Origin: Streptomyces sp. NBC_01294
GTDB lineage: Bacteria; Actinomycetota; Actinomycetes; Streptomycetales; Streptomycetaceae
Reading direction: 5' to 3'
NCBI RefSeq assembly: GCF_035917235.1
Contig: NZ_CP108423.1
Span: 2,979,001-3,043,000, forward strand
DNA length: 64,000 nt
The notes under the pieces were generated by a model. That model did not search any database, was not told the origin of the DNA, and saw nothing but the letters and a program-made list of their open reading frames with translations. Of the stretch, positions 33,705-42,565 are shown piece after piece. How positions within the stretch are numbered: the stretch's first letter is position 1; the number at the start of each line of letters is the position of its first letter. The position numbers were made by a program, and so were the translations under genes.

Positions 33705-34658
33705 TCAGGGTCTCGAGCGGGCCGTGCTCGCGGGCGGCGGTGCGGCGGGCGGTGCGGTCAGCGGCGCGGCGCAGAAGCCGCAGCGGTCGCCGATGAGTTC
33801 GAGGCCGCACCAGCGGCATTCCTCGCGGCGGACCGAGGCGACCAGCTGGTAGAGCACGGACAGGTCGGGGATGCCGGCGGCGAACTCGACGAGCTTCTGG
33901 GTGCCCCACCAGCCGGGCGAGCCGGCGGGCAGCGGGTTCTCCATGACGCCCTGCACCTGCCAGGCGGGGGCCAGTTCGGCCGCGACCCAGTCGGAGGCGA
34001 GCTGGCCGCGGGCGAAGGTGAGGTGCGTGGCGAAGCCGGGGCCGGGGGGTATGACCGCCGGCCCGCCGTGCGGCCCGCCCTGCGGCTTGCCGTGCGACCC
34101 GCCGCGCGACTTGCCCGGGGACCCGCCGGAGGAACCGCCCGAGGAGCCGAGCTTGGCCAGGTGCGGCGTCGGGTGGGCGAGTACGGCGAACTGCGCGCTC
34201 GGCGACCAGGACCGGGCGTGCGCCCCCAGTCCGACCGGGACCCGGACCCGGTCGAGCTTGGCGACCGAGCCCAGCAGGGCGCCCGCGTAGATGTAGTGGG
34301 ACAGCAGCCGGGCCGCGGAGGCGATGATTCCGGGGCTGAAGTCGCAGACGCTCAGCTGGCGCAGCTGACGGGCCAGCAGGGCCGTGCCCAGCGGCGGCAG
34401 GTCGATGCCGAGGAGCGCGATCCGGTCGGTTTCCAGGATGGCCCGTACGGTGTGCAGCCGCTGGACGGTGGAGCGCGGAAGCCAGGGCGGTACGAGCGCC
34501 ACGAGGTGGCCGTGCCGCTCCAGCAGGGCGCCGGTCTCGGTGAGCGCGCCCTCCAGATCGAGCTGCTCGGGCGGATGCAGCACGGCGGCCCCGGGCGTGT
34601 GCCGGTCAGGGGCCGGAAGTACCAGATCGGTGCTGGTGACAGCGATGGCGGTCGGCAC
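33705..34658 (-). CDS. Zinc-ribbon-like protein at the head of the Tad operon (317 aa)
   Basis: The first two thirds have alpha/beta character (LPRSTVQRLHTVRAILETDR, then LLARQLRQLSVCDFSPG). They are followed by a Ser/Gly/Pro-rich linker with SSGG and HGKPQGG repeats. The C-terminus contains CRWCGLELIGDRCGFC, two CxxC-type knuckles that fit a zinc ribbon. The GTG at 34658 has a GGGGGA site at good spacing; an ATG at 34682 is less likely. I do not recognise the family. Its position suggests an accessory or regulatory role in the pilus locus. Confidence 0.6.
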   Translation of the reverse strand: MPTAIAVTSTDLVLPAPDRHTPGAAVLHPPEQLDLEGALTETGALLERHGHLVALVPPWLPRSTVQRLHTVRAILETDRIALLGIDLPPLGTALLARQLRQLSVCDFSPGIIASAARLLSHYIYAGALLGSVAKLDRVRVPVGLGAHARSWSPSAQFAVLAHPTPHLAKLGSSGGSSGGSPGKSRGGSHGKPQGGPHGGPAVIPPGPGFATHLTFARGQLASDWVAAELAPAWQVQGVMENPLPAGSPGWWGTQKLVEFAAGIPDLSVLYQLVASVRREECRWCGLELIGDRCGFCAAPLTAPPAAPPPASTARSRP

Positions 34659-34930
34659 GCGAATTCCCCCGTTCCCCCACATTCACCCCGTGCGCCCCAG
34701 TGGTTCGCGTGCTCGGCGCACGCCTTTCAGGTACGCGCACACGCTGCGCGACCGCAAACGATCGACGCCTTCCCCCTTGCCCCAGCACCATATCCGCGTC
34801 ATCGCCGACCGGGCAGGTGCTTGGAAATTCCCGTGCCGTGAGCACCTGTCACAGCTGACCGGAAACCCGGACAACAGGGATCACGCGGTCGCCCCATTCA
34901 AGCCACATCGCAAAGACCCTTGACACAAGG

Positions 34931-34946
34931 ATTGGTCTGGACCAAC
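34931..34946. promoter_or_regulatory. DasR-responsive element (dre) of the chitinase gene
   Basis: ATTGGTCTGGACCAAC is a close match to the dre consensus AnTGGTCTAGACCAnT, with perfect TTGGTC/GACCAA arms. A TTGACA -35-like hexamer sits 6 nt upstream (34920-34925), so bound DasR would block the promoter. DasR releases these sites when glucosamine-6-phosphate signals chitin breakdown. The rest of 34659-35005 is GC-rich non-coding sequence. Confidence 0.85.
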
Positions 34947-35005
34947 TTGGCTCCGGGGTACCCCACTTGCCCCCGCCTTCACCTTCCTCCCCCCACGGAG
35001 CCCAC

Positions 35006-36700
35006 GTGAACCGCATACGTTCCCTCGCCCTTCTGGGCGCCACCACCCTCACCGCAGGCGCCCTGACCGCCCTCGCCGCCGGTACCGCACAGGCGGTGGA
35101 CGTCAACGTCGCCCGCAACGGCGGCTTCGAGTCGGGTCTCGCCAACTGGTCCTGTACCGGCGGAAGCGGCGCCTCCGTCTCCTCCCCGGTCCACTCCGGC
35201 GCCGGCGCCCTCAAGGGCACTCCCGCGGGTCAGGACAACGCCCGCTGCAGCCAGACCGTCACGGTCAAGCCGAACTCGACGTACACGCTGAGCACGCAGG
35301 TCCAGGGCAGCTACGTGTACCTCGGCGCGACGGGGACCGGCACCCAGGACGTGTCCACCTGGACGCCCGGTTCGGGCGCCGGCTGGCAGAAGCTGTCCAC
35401 CACCTTCTCCACCGGCCCGAGCACCACCCAGGTCACCGTCTACACGCACGGCTGGTACGGACAGCCGGCCTACGTCGTCGACGAGTTCAGCGTCTTCGGC
35501 CCGGACGGCGGAGGCGGCACCGACCCCGGCCCGTCGATCCCCGGCGCGCCGGGCGGGACCGCCGTTTCCGGCCAGAGCGCGAACGGCCTCACCCTTTCGT
35601 GGAACGCGGTCAGCGGAGCCACCGGCTATTACGTGTATCAGGACGGCGCCCGGGTCCAGACCGCGTCCGGGGCCTCCGCGCAGATCACCGGACTCGCCGC
35701 CGCCACCTCGTACTCCTTCCAGGTGAGCGCGTACAACGCGGCGGGCGAAGGCCCCCGCTCGGCGGCGGTCACGGGCACGACCACCGGCGGCGGCAACCCG
35801 AATCCCGACCCGGCCGTCCCCAAGCACGCCCTGACCGGCTACTGGCAGAACTTCAACAACGGCGCGACCGTCCAGAAGATCTCCGACGTCTCCGCGCAGT
35901 ACGACATCATCGCCGTCTCCTTCGCCGACGCCACCACCACGCCCGGCGCCATCACCTTCAACCTCGACTCGGCCGGCCTGGGCGGTTACACCGTCGCCCA
36001 GTTCAAGGCCGACATCGCGGCGAAGAAGGCGGCCGGCAAGTCGGTCATCCTCTCCGTCGGCGGCGAGAAGGGGACCATCACGGTCAACGACTCCGCCTCC
36101 GCGAACAACCTCGCGAACTCGGCGTACGCCCTGATGCAGGAGTACGGCTTCACCGGCATCGACATCGACCTGGAGAACGGCCTCAACCCCACCTACATGA
36201 CCCAGGCGCTGCGCTCGCTGTCCGCGAAGGCGGGCCCGTCGCTGGTCATCACCATGGCCCCGCAGACGATCGACATGCAGTCCACGCAGGGCGGCTACTT
36301 CAAGACGGCGCTCAACATCAAGGACATCCTCACCGTCGTCAACATGCAGTACTACAACAGCGGCTCGATGAACGGCTGCGACGGCAAGGTCTACTCCCAG
36401 GGCTCGGTGGACTTCCTCACCGCACTCGCCTGCATCCAGCTGGAGGGCGGCCTCGACGCCTCCCAGGTGGGCATCGGCGTCCCGGCCTCCCCGAGCGGCG
36501 CGGGCAGCGGCTACGTCTCGCCGGCCATCGTGAACAACGCCCTGGACTGCCTGGCCAGGGGCACGAACTGCGGATCCTTCAAGCCGTCGAAGACCTACCC
36601 GGGGCTACGCGGCGCGATGACCTGGTCCACCAACTGGGACGCCAAGGCGGGTAGTACTTGGTCGAACTCGGTGGGTCCCAAGGTCCACGGACTCCCGTAA
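35006..36700 (+). CDS. Secreted GH18 chitinase with CBM and FnIII domains (564 aa)
   Basis: A signal peptide (about 30 residues, ending GTAQA) is followed by a jelly-roll carbohydrate-binding module (VARNGGFESGLANW, about 33-165), a linker and a fibronectin III domain (about 180-260). A GH18 catalytic domain runs from about 275 to the end. The active-site motif FTGIDIDLE places Asp386, Asp388 and catalytic Glu390 (DxDxE). SVILSVGGE and MTWSTNWD, the other GH18 core motifs, are intact. It hydrolyses beta-1,4-GlcNAc chains outside the cell. The GTG at 35006 lies 5 nt after GGAG. A DasR site controls it. Confidence 0.95.
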   Translation: MNRIRSLALLGATTLTAGALTALAAGTAQAVDVNVARNGGFESGLANWSCTGGSGASVSSPVHSGAGALKGTPAGQDNARCSQTVTVKPNSTYTLSTQVQGSYVYLGATGTGTQDVSTWTPGSGAGWQKLSTTFSTGPSTTQVTVYTHGWYGQPAYVVDEFSVFGPDGGGGTDPGPSIPGAPGGTAVSGQSANGLTLSWNAVSGATGYYVYQDGARVQTASGASAQITGLAAATSYSFQVSAYNAAGEGPRSAAVTGTTTGGGNPNPDPAVPKHALTGYWQNFNNGATVQKISDVSAQYDIIAVSFADATTTPGAITFNLDSAGLGGYTVAQFKADIAAKKAAGKSVILSVGGEKGTITVNDSASANNLANSAYALMQEYGFTGIDIDLENGLNPTYMTQALRSLSAKAGPSLVITMAPQTIDMQSTQGGYFKTALNIKDILTVVNMQYYNSGSMNGCDGKVYSQGSVDFLTALACIQLEGGLDASQVGIGVPASPSGAGSGYVSPAIVNNALDCLARGTNCGSFKPSKTYPGLRGAMTWSTNWDAKAGSTWSNSVGPKVHGLP

Positions 36701-36826
36701 GCGGTACGTGTGGGGGTGGCCGGATCGGTTCGGCCCGACACCTCAGGTTCTTGACCGGGACATGCCACCAGAGGACGCTGAGCGCGTCCGCACGGCTACC
36801 CCCACACTCCCCACCCAGGAGAACGC

Positions 36827-38158
36827 ATGCGGCTCCATACCCGCCGAAGGGTCACCCTCACGGCGGCCCTGCTGGCGCTCGCGCTGGGCGCACCCGCCTA
36901 CGGCATGAGCGCCACGGCGTCACCACCGCCCACGCCGTCCACCGCCACCCAGGACGAGGCCATCGTCCAGTACCGGATCCACGGTCCCTCCACCGCCGCG
37001 GACCGCACCGCCCTGCTCCGCACGGGCGTCTCGATCGACGAGGTGGACGACCACACGGTCGTGGTCAGCGCCGACACCCTGCAGGCCAGGCAGCTGAAGG
37101 CGCTCGGCTACAAGCTGACCGCCCTGCCCGGGCCCCCAGACCGCTCGCTGCCCGGCATGGCGGCGAGCCCGATGGACTTCCCCTCGGCGGACTCGAAGTA
37201 CCACAACTACGCCGAGGCGACCGCGGAGATCAACCAGCTCGTCGCCCAGTACCCCTCGATCGCGAGCAAGCGGGTGATCGGAAAGTCCTACGAGGGCCGG
37301 GACCTCTTCGCCATCAAGATCAGCGACAACGTCGCGACGGACGAGGCCGAGCCCGAGGTGCTCTTCACCGCCCACCAGCACGCGCGCGAGCACCTGACCG
37401 TCGAGATGGCCCTGTACCTGCTCAAGGAGTTCACCTCCAAGCACGGCACCGACGCCCGGGTCACCAACGCGGTCAACGGCCGCGAGATCTGGATCGTCCC
37501 GGACCTCAACCCGGACGGCGGCGAGTACGACATCGCCACCGGCCGCTACCGCTCCTGGCGCAAGAACCGCCAGCCGAACGCCGGATCCTCCTACGTCGGT
37601 ACGGACGAGAACCGGAACTGGGGCTACAAGTGGGGCTGCTGCGGCGGCTCCAGCAGCAGCAAGAGCTCCGAGACCTACCGCGGCCCGGCCGCCGAGTCCT
37701 CGCCCGAGGTGAAGGCCGTCTCGGACTTCGTCCGCAGCCGGGTGGTCGGCGGCAAGCAGCAGATCAAGGCCGCCATCGACTTCCACACGTACAGCGAGCT
37801 CGTGCTGTGGCCCTTCGGCTACACCTACAACGACACCGCCCCGGGCCTGACCGCCGACGACCTCGCCGCGTACAAGAAGATCGGCACCAACATGGCGTCG
37901 AGCAACGGCTACACGCCGGAGCAGTCGAGCGACCTGTACATCACCGACGGAACGATCGACGACTGGCTGTGGGGCAACCAGAAGATCTTCGCCTACACCT
38001 TCGAGATGTACCCGGAGAGCGGCGGGGGCGGCTTCTACCCGCCGGACGAGGTGATCGACCGCGAGACCGCGCGCAACAAGGACGCGGTGCTCCAGCTGCT
38101 GGAGAACGCGGACTGCATGTACCGCTCGATCGGCAAGGAAGCCCAGTACTGCTCGTAG
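36827..38158 (+). CDS. Secreted M14 zinc carboxypeptidase (443 aa)
   Basis: A signal peptide (1-32) and a prodomain of about 80 residues precede a peptidase M14 domain. Zinc ligands are His185 and Glu188 in HAREH and His320 in AIDFHTY; the general base Glu393 is in TFEMYP. Arg/Asn substrate-binding residues are visible in DENRNW. A Cys pair (WGCCGG) and a C-terminal Cys may form disulfides. It removes C-terminal residues from extracellular peptides. The ATG at 36827 follows AGGAG. It is transcribed in the same direction as the chitinase but 126 bp away, so it is probably an independent gene. Confidence 0.93.
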   Translation: MRLHTRRRVTLTAALLALALGAPAYGMSATASPPPTPSTATQDEAIVQYRIHGPSTAADRTALLRTGVSIDEVDDHTVVVSADTLQARQLKALGYKLTALPGPPDRSLPGMAASPMDFPSADSKYHNYAEATAEINQLVAQYPSIASKRVIGKSYEGRDLFAIKISDNVATDEAEPEVLFTAHQHAREHLTVEMALYLLKEFTSKHGTDARVTNAVNGREIWIVPDLNPDGGEYDIATGRYRSWRKNRQPNAGSSYVGTDENRNWGYKWGCCGGSSSSKSSETYRGPAAESSPEVKAVSDFVRSRVVGGKQQIKAAIDFHTYSELVLWPFGYTYNDTAPGLTADDLAAYKKIGTNMASSNGYTPEQSSDLYITDGTIDDWLWGNQKIFAYTFEMYPESGGGGFYPPDEVIDRETARNKDAVLQLLENADCMYRSIGKEAQYCS

Positions 38159-38170
38159 CGCACGTGTGAA

Positions 38171-38200
38171 GGGGGCGCCCCGCCGCCAGGGGGGCGCCCC
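38171..38200 (+). terminator. GC-rich hairpin after the carboxypeptidase gene
   Basis: GGGGCGCCCC occurs twice (about 38172-38181 and 38191-38200), separated by an 8-9 nt loop, and can fold into a strong stem. It lies 13 bp past the stop. It is followed by a CCCGGCGGG-type tandem repeat (38216-38285) before the convergent RidA gene. Confidence 0.5.
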
Positions 38201-38298
38201 GCCCGCATGCCCGGCGGGGCGCCGCGGGCCCTGCAGGCCCGGCGGGCCCGGCGGGCCCGGCAGGCCCGGCAGGCGGGGCAGGCGGCGCTCCCGTCGGC

Positions 38299-38718
38299 TC
38301 AGCCCAGGACGGCGAGGGCGTCGATCTCGATCAGCAGCCCGGCCGGCAGCCCGACGTACACGGTCGTGCGGGCGGCGGGAGCCTCCTTCAGGCCCTGCTC
38401 CTCGAAGTAGGTGTTGTAGATGCCGTTCATCTCGGCGAAGTGCGCGGTGTCCGTGAGGTAGACGCGGATCATCATCACGTCGTCCCAGCCCGCGCCCCCG
38501 GCCTCCAGGACGGACCGGACGTTCTCCAGCGTCTGCAGGGTCTGCTCGCGCAGCGTCGGCCCGGCGGGGGTGGGCGGCTGCCCCTCCACGTGCGGGAGGA
38601 AGCCGACCTGGCCGGCGACCTGGAGGATGTTCCCCTTGCGCACGCCGTGCGAGAAGCGCGCGGGCGGGGTGGTGTGGGTGTCGGGGGTGACGGCGGTCTT
38701 CCCGGTGCTTGCGGTCAC
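38299..38718 (-). CDS. RidA-family enamine/imine deaminase (139 aa)
   Basis: A complete RidA/YjgF protein with GNILQVAGQVGFLP, the LxNVRSVLEAGGAGWDDV core, the catalytic arginine region MIRVYLTD, and closing RTTVYVGLPAGLLIEIDALA (Arg and Glu conserved). RidA hydrolyses reactive 2-aminoacrylate-type enamines released by PLP-dependent deaminases. The GTG at 38718 overlaps the IclR stop (GTGA). It is divergent from a D-serine-dehydratase-like gene, whose product would generate just such an intermediate. Confidence 0.92.
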   Translation of the reverse strand: MTASTGKTAVTPDTHTTPPARFSHGVRKGNILQVAGQVGFLPHVEGQPPTPAGPTLREQTLQTLENVRSVLEAGGAGWDDVMMIRVYLTDTAHFAEMNGIYNTYFEEQGLKEAPAARTTVYVGLPAGLLIEIDALAVLG

Positions 38719-39467
38719 GTTCTGTCCTGGCTTCCTGAATAGTCCCGGCTGATGGCGTCGGCGGTACGGAGGACCTGCGGCAGCAGTGCGAGAAGTTTCT
38801 CGGCGGAGAGGACCACACCGGGCGCGGACACGGACAGCGCGGCGACGACCCGCCCGTCCGGCCCGTGCACGGGCGCGCCGAGGCAGTTGATCGACTCCTC
38901 GTGCCCGCCGAGGTCGGTGGCCCAGCCCTGCTCCCGTACGAGGTCCAGTTCGCGCAGGAAGGCCGCGGCGTCCGGGGTGGAGCGGGCGGTGTAGCGGGGG
39001 TACTCGATCCGGTCGGCGAGGGCCCGGCGCTCTGCCTCGGGGAGGTCGGCGAGGAGCAGCTTGGCGACGGCGGCGACGGTGAGGGGCACGGGCCTGCCGA
39101 TGCGGGAGTACATGCGGACCGGGTAGCGGCTGTCGACCTTGTCGACGTACACGACCTCGTCGTCCTGGTGCAGGGCGAGGTGCACGGTGTGACCGGTGGC
39201 CGCGTTCAGCTCGGCGAGGTGGGGGTGCGCGACCTCCCGGACGTCCAGGTTCTCGATGGCCTCGGCGGCGAGGGCGAAGAGCTGGGCACCGAGGCGGTAG
39301 CGGCCGTCGGACTGGCGGTAGACGAAGCCGTGCGCGTCCAGTGTGCGGAGCAGGCGCAGGGCGGTGCTCTTGTGGACGCCGAGCTCGTCCGCGACCGCGC
39401 CGAGGCCGGCGGCGCCCTTCGCGAGCAGCGGCAGCACCGCGAGCGCCCGCTCCACGGACTGGCTCAT
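38715..39467 (-). CDS. IclR-family transcriptional regulator (250 aa)
   Basis: The winged helix-turn-helix is at 1-65 (GAVADELGVHKSTALRLLRT). It is followed by the IclR effector domain (about 75-245), with LNAATGHTVHLALHQDDEVV, GRPVPLTVAAVAKLLLADLP and VAALSVSAPG. The ATG at 39467 (MSQSVERAL) follows GGGGGG; longer readings lack support. It is coupled to the RidA gene and divergent from the D-amino-acid catabolic genes at 39671. It probably controls both units in response to a D-amino acid or its keto product. Confidence 0.92.
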   Translation of the reverse strand: MSQSVERALAVLPLLAKGAAGLGAVADELGVHKSTALRLLRTLDAHGFVYRQSDGRYRLGAQLFALAAEAIENLDVREVAHPHLAELNAATGHTVHLALHQDDEVVYVDKVDSRYPVRMYSRIGRPVPLTVAAVAKLLLADLPEAERRALADRIEYPRYTARSTPDAAAFLRELDLVREQGWATDLGGHEESINCLGAPVHGPDGRVVAALSVSAPGVVLSAEKLLALLPQVLRTADAISRDYSGSQDRT

Positions 39468-39528
39468 CCCGTGCCCCCCTCGTCGTCCCCGGTGCCGCGC
39501 CGCTGCCGGGGCTCCGCCCCAGACCCCG

Positions 39529-39572
39529 CGCCTCAAACGCCGGCGGGGCTGGATCTTCCGGCGTTTGAGGCG
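39529..39572. repeat. Dispersed GCGTTTGAGGCG inverted repeat
   Basis: CGCCTCAAACGCCGG (39529-39543) and its exact reverse complement (39558-39572) form a 15-bp stem. It is the same element that builds the minisatellite at 45541 and is a known class of Streptomyces intergenic repeat. Here it sits in the divergent promoter interval 39468-39670. Confidence 0.8.
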
Positions 39573-39670
39573 GGGCCGCGGCGTTGACCCCCCGTCACCC
39601 GGGATGTTAGACAGCACGCAGCGGCATACGCAATGACCGTTGCACACCACGCAACCCCGGAGGCACCCGC

Positions 39671-40951
39671 ATGGCCAGCGACCCCGTCAAGGACCTCGCC
39701 GACGAGCCGGTCGACCACCGGTTCAAGGGACTGCCCCCGGACGCCCAGACCCGCGGCCTCACCGTCGGGCAGCTCGCCGCCGAGCGGCGGGACCTGTACG
39801 GCGGCGGGTTCACCACCCCCGTCCTGACCCTCGACGCGGACGCGCTGGAGCACAACCTCGCCGCCCTCGGCACCTACGCCGCCCGCCACGACCTCGCCTT
39901 CGCCCCGCACGGCAAGACCTGCATGTCCCCGCAGCTCTTCCGCCGCCAGCTGGACCACGGCGCGTGGGGCATCACCGCCGCCGTCCCCCACCAGGCCCGC
40001 GTCTACCGCGCCTTCGGGATCCAGCGGATCTTCCTCGCCAACGAGCTCGTCGATCCCGCCGCCCTGCGCTGGGTCGCCGACGAGCTCGCCGCCGACCCCG
40101 GCTTCCGCTTCGTCTGCTACGTCGACTCCGTGCGCGGAGTTCAGCTCATGGACCGGGCCCTGCAGGGCCGGCCTGTGCGCATCGACGTCGTCGTCGAGCT
40201 CGGCGCCGGCGAGGGAGCCCGTACCGGGGCCCGCAGCGACGACGACTGCCGCGCCGTCGCCGACGCGGTCGCCGCCACCGCGACCCTGCGCCTCGTCGGC
40301 ATGGGCGGCTACGAGGCCGAGGTCCCGGACGCCGACCCGGCCCGCGTCCACGCGTACCTGCGCCGGCTCACCGCCCTCGCCGTCGAGTTCGACAAGGCGG
40401 GCCGGTTCGCCGCGGACCTGGAGGAGATCGTCGTCAGCGCGGGCGGCTCGGCCTGGTTCGACGCCGTCGCCGACGTCTTCGCCGAGCTGCCGGAGCTCTC
40501 CCGCCCCACCCTCAAGCTGCTGCGCTCGGGCGCGTACGTCTCCCACGACCACGGCTGGTATACCCGCCTCACCCCCTTCAACCGCCACCCCGAAGAGGGC
40601 GTCCTGCGCCCCGCGTTCCGCCTGTGGACGCAGGTCGTCTCGCGCCCCTCCCCCACCCAGGCCTTCGTCAACGCCGGCAAGCGCGACATCGCCTACGACC
40701 TGGGCCTGCCCGAGGCCGAACTGGTCCGCGACGCGCTCACCGGCGACGAGCGCCCCGCCACCGGCGTCCGCGTGGTCAGGCTGTCCGACCAGCACGCCTG
40801 GCTGGAGACCGACTCGGCCGACGACGTCCAGGTCGGCGACTGGGTGGCCCTCGGCATGTCCCACCCCTGCACGATCTTCGAGAAGTGGCCGCTGATCCCG
40901 GTCGTGGAGGCCGACGGCACCGTCACCGACTACGTCCGCACCTTCTTCTGA
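39671..40951 (+). CDS. PLP-dependent D-amino-acid deaminase (D-serine-dehydratase/DSD1-like, 426 aa)
   Basis: The fold-type III (alanine-racemase-like) N-terminal domain carries the PLP lysine Lys82 in FAPHGKTCMSP, followed by LVGMGGYEAEVPDADP. The C-terminal D-serine-dehydratase-like domain contains SHDHGWYTR, LSDQHAWLE and MSHPCTIFEKW; its His and Cys residues match the metal-binding pair of eukaryotic-type D-serine dehydratases. It probably deaminates D-amino acids to keto acids. The ATG lies 8 nt from GGAGG. The D-aminoacylase gene follows 10 bp later. Confidence 0.88.
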   Translation: MASDPVKDLADEPVDHRFKGLPPDAQTRGLTVGQLAAERRDLYGGGFTTPVLTLDADALEHNLAALGTYAARHDLAFAPHGKTCMSPQLFRRQLDHGAWGITAAVPHQARVYRAFGIQRIFLANELVDPAALRWVADELAADPGFRFVCYVDSVRGVQLMDRALQGRPVRIDVVVELGAGEGARTGARSDDDCRAVADAVAATATLRLVGMGGYEAEVPDADPARVHAYLRRLTALAVEFDKAGRFAADLEEIVVSAGGSAWFDAVADVFAELPELSRPTLKLLRSGAYVSHDHGWYTRLTPFNRHPEEGVLRPAFRLWTQVVSRPSPTQAFVNAGKRDIAYDLGLPEAELVRDALTGDERPATGVRVVRLSDQHAWLETDSADDVQVGDWVALGMSHPCTIFEKWPLIPVVEADGTVTDYVRTFF

Positions 40952-40961
40952 GAGCGGACCG

Positions 40962-42542
40962 GTGGACCTGGTCATCCGGGGGGCCCGCGTCGTCGACGGG
41001 ACGGGCGGGCCCTCGTACACCGCCGACGTCGGCGTCCACGAGGGACGGATCGCCGAGATCGGCTCGCTCCCGGGCGGCCGCCGCACCCTCGACGCGCACG
41101 GCCTCGCCCTGGCCCCCGGCTTCGTCGACATGCACGCCCACAGCGACCTCGCCCTGCTCCGCGACCCGGACCACAGTGCGAAGGCCGCCCAGGGCGTGAC
41201 CCTCGAAGTCCTCGGCCAGGACGGCCTGTCGTACGCGCCGGCCGACGACCGGACCCTCGCCGGGGTGCGGGCCGCGATCGCCGGCTGGAACGGCCCGGGC
41301 GACGACGTCGACTTCGACTGGCGCACGGTCAGCGAGTACCTCGACCGGCTGGACGGCGCCCACGGCGGTCAGGGCTGCGCCGTCAACGCCGCCTACCTCG
41401 TCCCCCAGGGCACGGTCCGCGCCCTCGCCCTCGGCTGGGACGACCGCCCGGCGACCGCGGCCGAGCTGGCCCGGATGCGGCAGCTCGTCGCCGACGGCCT
41501 GGCCCAGGGCGCCGTCGGGATGTCCTCCGGGCTCACGTACACCCCCGGCATGTACGCCTCCGGCGCCGAACTGACCGAGCTCTGCCGGGTGGTGGCGGAG
41601 TACGGCGGCTACTACTGCCCGCACCACCGCTCGTACGGCCACGGCGCGCTCGCCGCCTACGCCGAGATGGTCGCGCTGACCCGGGAGGCCGGCTGCGCCC
41701 TGCACCTCGCGCACGCCACCATGAACTTCGGCGAGAACGAGGGCCGGGCCCCCGAGTTGCTCGCCCTCCTCGACGCGGCCCTGGCGGAGGGCGCCGACAT
41801 CACCCTCGACAGCTACCCGTACACCCCCGGCTGCACCACCCTCGTCGCACTGCTGCCCAGCTGGGCGAACGAGGGCGGCCCGGAGGCGGTCCTGGCCCGG
41901 CTGCGCGACGACGCCCAGGCCGGGCGGATCCGCCATGCGCTGGAGGTCGAGGGCGCCGACGGCTGCCACGGGGTCCCGGTCGACTGGTCGACGGTCGAGA
42001 TCTCGGGCGTCGCCGATCCCGCCCTCGGCGCGTACGTCGGCACGCGCCTGGACGGCTGGGAGACCGCCCGGCGGCTCCTGCTGGACGACCGCCTCGCACC
42101 GACCGTCCTCCAGCACGTCGGCCACGAGGAGAACGTCCGGGCGATCATGCGCCACCCCGTCCACACCGGCGGCTCCGACGGCATCCTCCAGGGCGCCAAG
42201 CCGCACCCGCGCGCCTACGGCACCTTCCCGCACTACCTCGGCCACTACGTCCGCGAACTCGGCCTGCTCTCCCTGGAGGAGTGCGTGGCGCACCTGGCCG
42301 GCCGGCCCGCGGCGCGGCTGCGCCTGCCCGACCGGGGCCTGGTCCGCGTGGGCCACCGCGCCGACCTCGTCCTCTTCGACCCCGGCACGGTCGCGGCCGG
42401 GTCCACGTACGAGCAGCCGCGCACGCTGCCGACCGGCATCCCGCACGTCCTGATCGACGGGCGCTTCGTCATGCGCGACGGGCGCCGCACGGACGTGCTG
42501 GCCGGGCGCTCGGTGCGCCGAACCGGCCACGATCACCGGTAG
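40962..42542 (+). CDS. N-acyl-D-amino-acid deacylase (526 aa)
   Basis: An amidohydrolase-superfamily protein with the beta-barrel metal site motif PGFVDMHAHSD. It also has GMSSGLTYTPGMYA (typical of D-aminoacylases), a second metal region CALHLAHATMN, THSYPYTPG-type DSYPYTPG, and TGGSDG near the C-terminus. The C-terminal beta domain (GHRADLVLFDP) is complete. It releases free D-amino acids from N-acyl forms, feeding the upstream deaminase. The GTG at 40962 directly follows the first gene's stop, so the two form an operon. Confidence 0.9.
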   Translation: MDLVIRGARVVDGTGGPSYTADVGVHEGRIAEIGSLPGGRRTLDAHGLALAPGFVDMHAHSDLALLRDPDHSAKAAQGVTLEVLGQDGLSYAPADDRTLAGVRAAIAGWNGPGDDVDFDWRTVSEYLDRLDGAHGGQGCAVNAAYLVPQGTVRALALGWDDRPATAAELARMRQLVADGLAQGAVGMSSGLTYTPGMYASGAELTELCRVVAEYGGYYCPHHRSYGHGALAAYAEMVALTREAGCALHLAHATMNFGENEGRAPELLALLDAALAEGADITLDSYPYTPGCTTLVALLPSWANEGGPEAVLARLRDDAQAGRIRHALEVEGADGCHGVPVDWSTVEISGVADPALGAYVGTRLDGWETARRLLLDDRLAPTVLQHVGHEENVRAIMRHPVHTGGSDGILQGAKPHPRAYGTFPHYLGHYVRELGLLSLEECVAHLAGRPAARLRLPDRGLVRVGHRADLVLFDPGTVAAGSTYEQPRTLPTGIPHVLIDGRFVMRDGRRTDVLAGRSVRRTGHDHR

Positions 42543-42565
42543 GTCCGGCACCTACGATGGGCGGC

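Noticed and set aside
38216..38285. CCCGGCGGG-type tandem repeat as a regulatory array
   Set aside because: It is simple GC-rich slippage sequence beside a terminator; nothing suggests protein binding.
39639..39655. GTTGC-ACACCAC-GCAAC as an IclR operator
   Set aside because: Only 5-bp arms; plausible in position but too weak to list as a feature.
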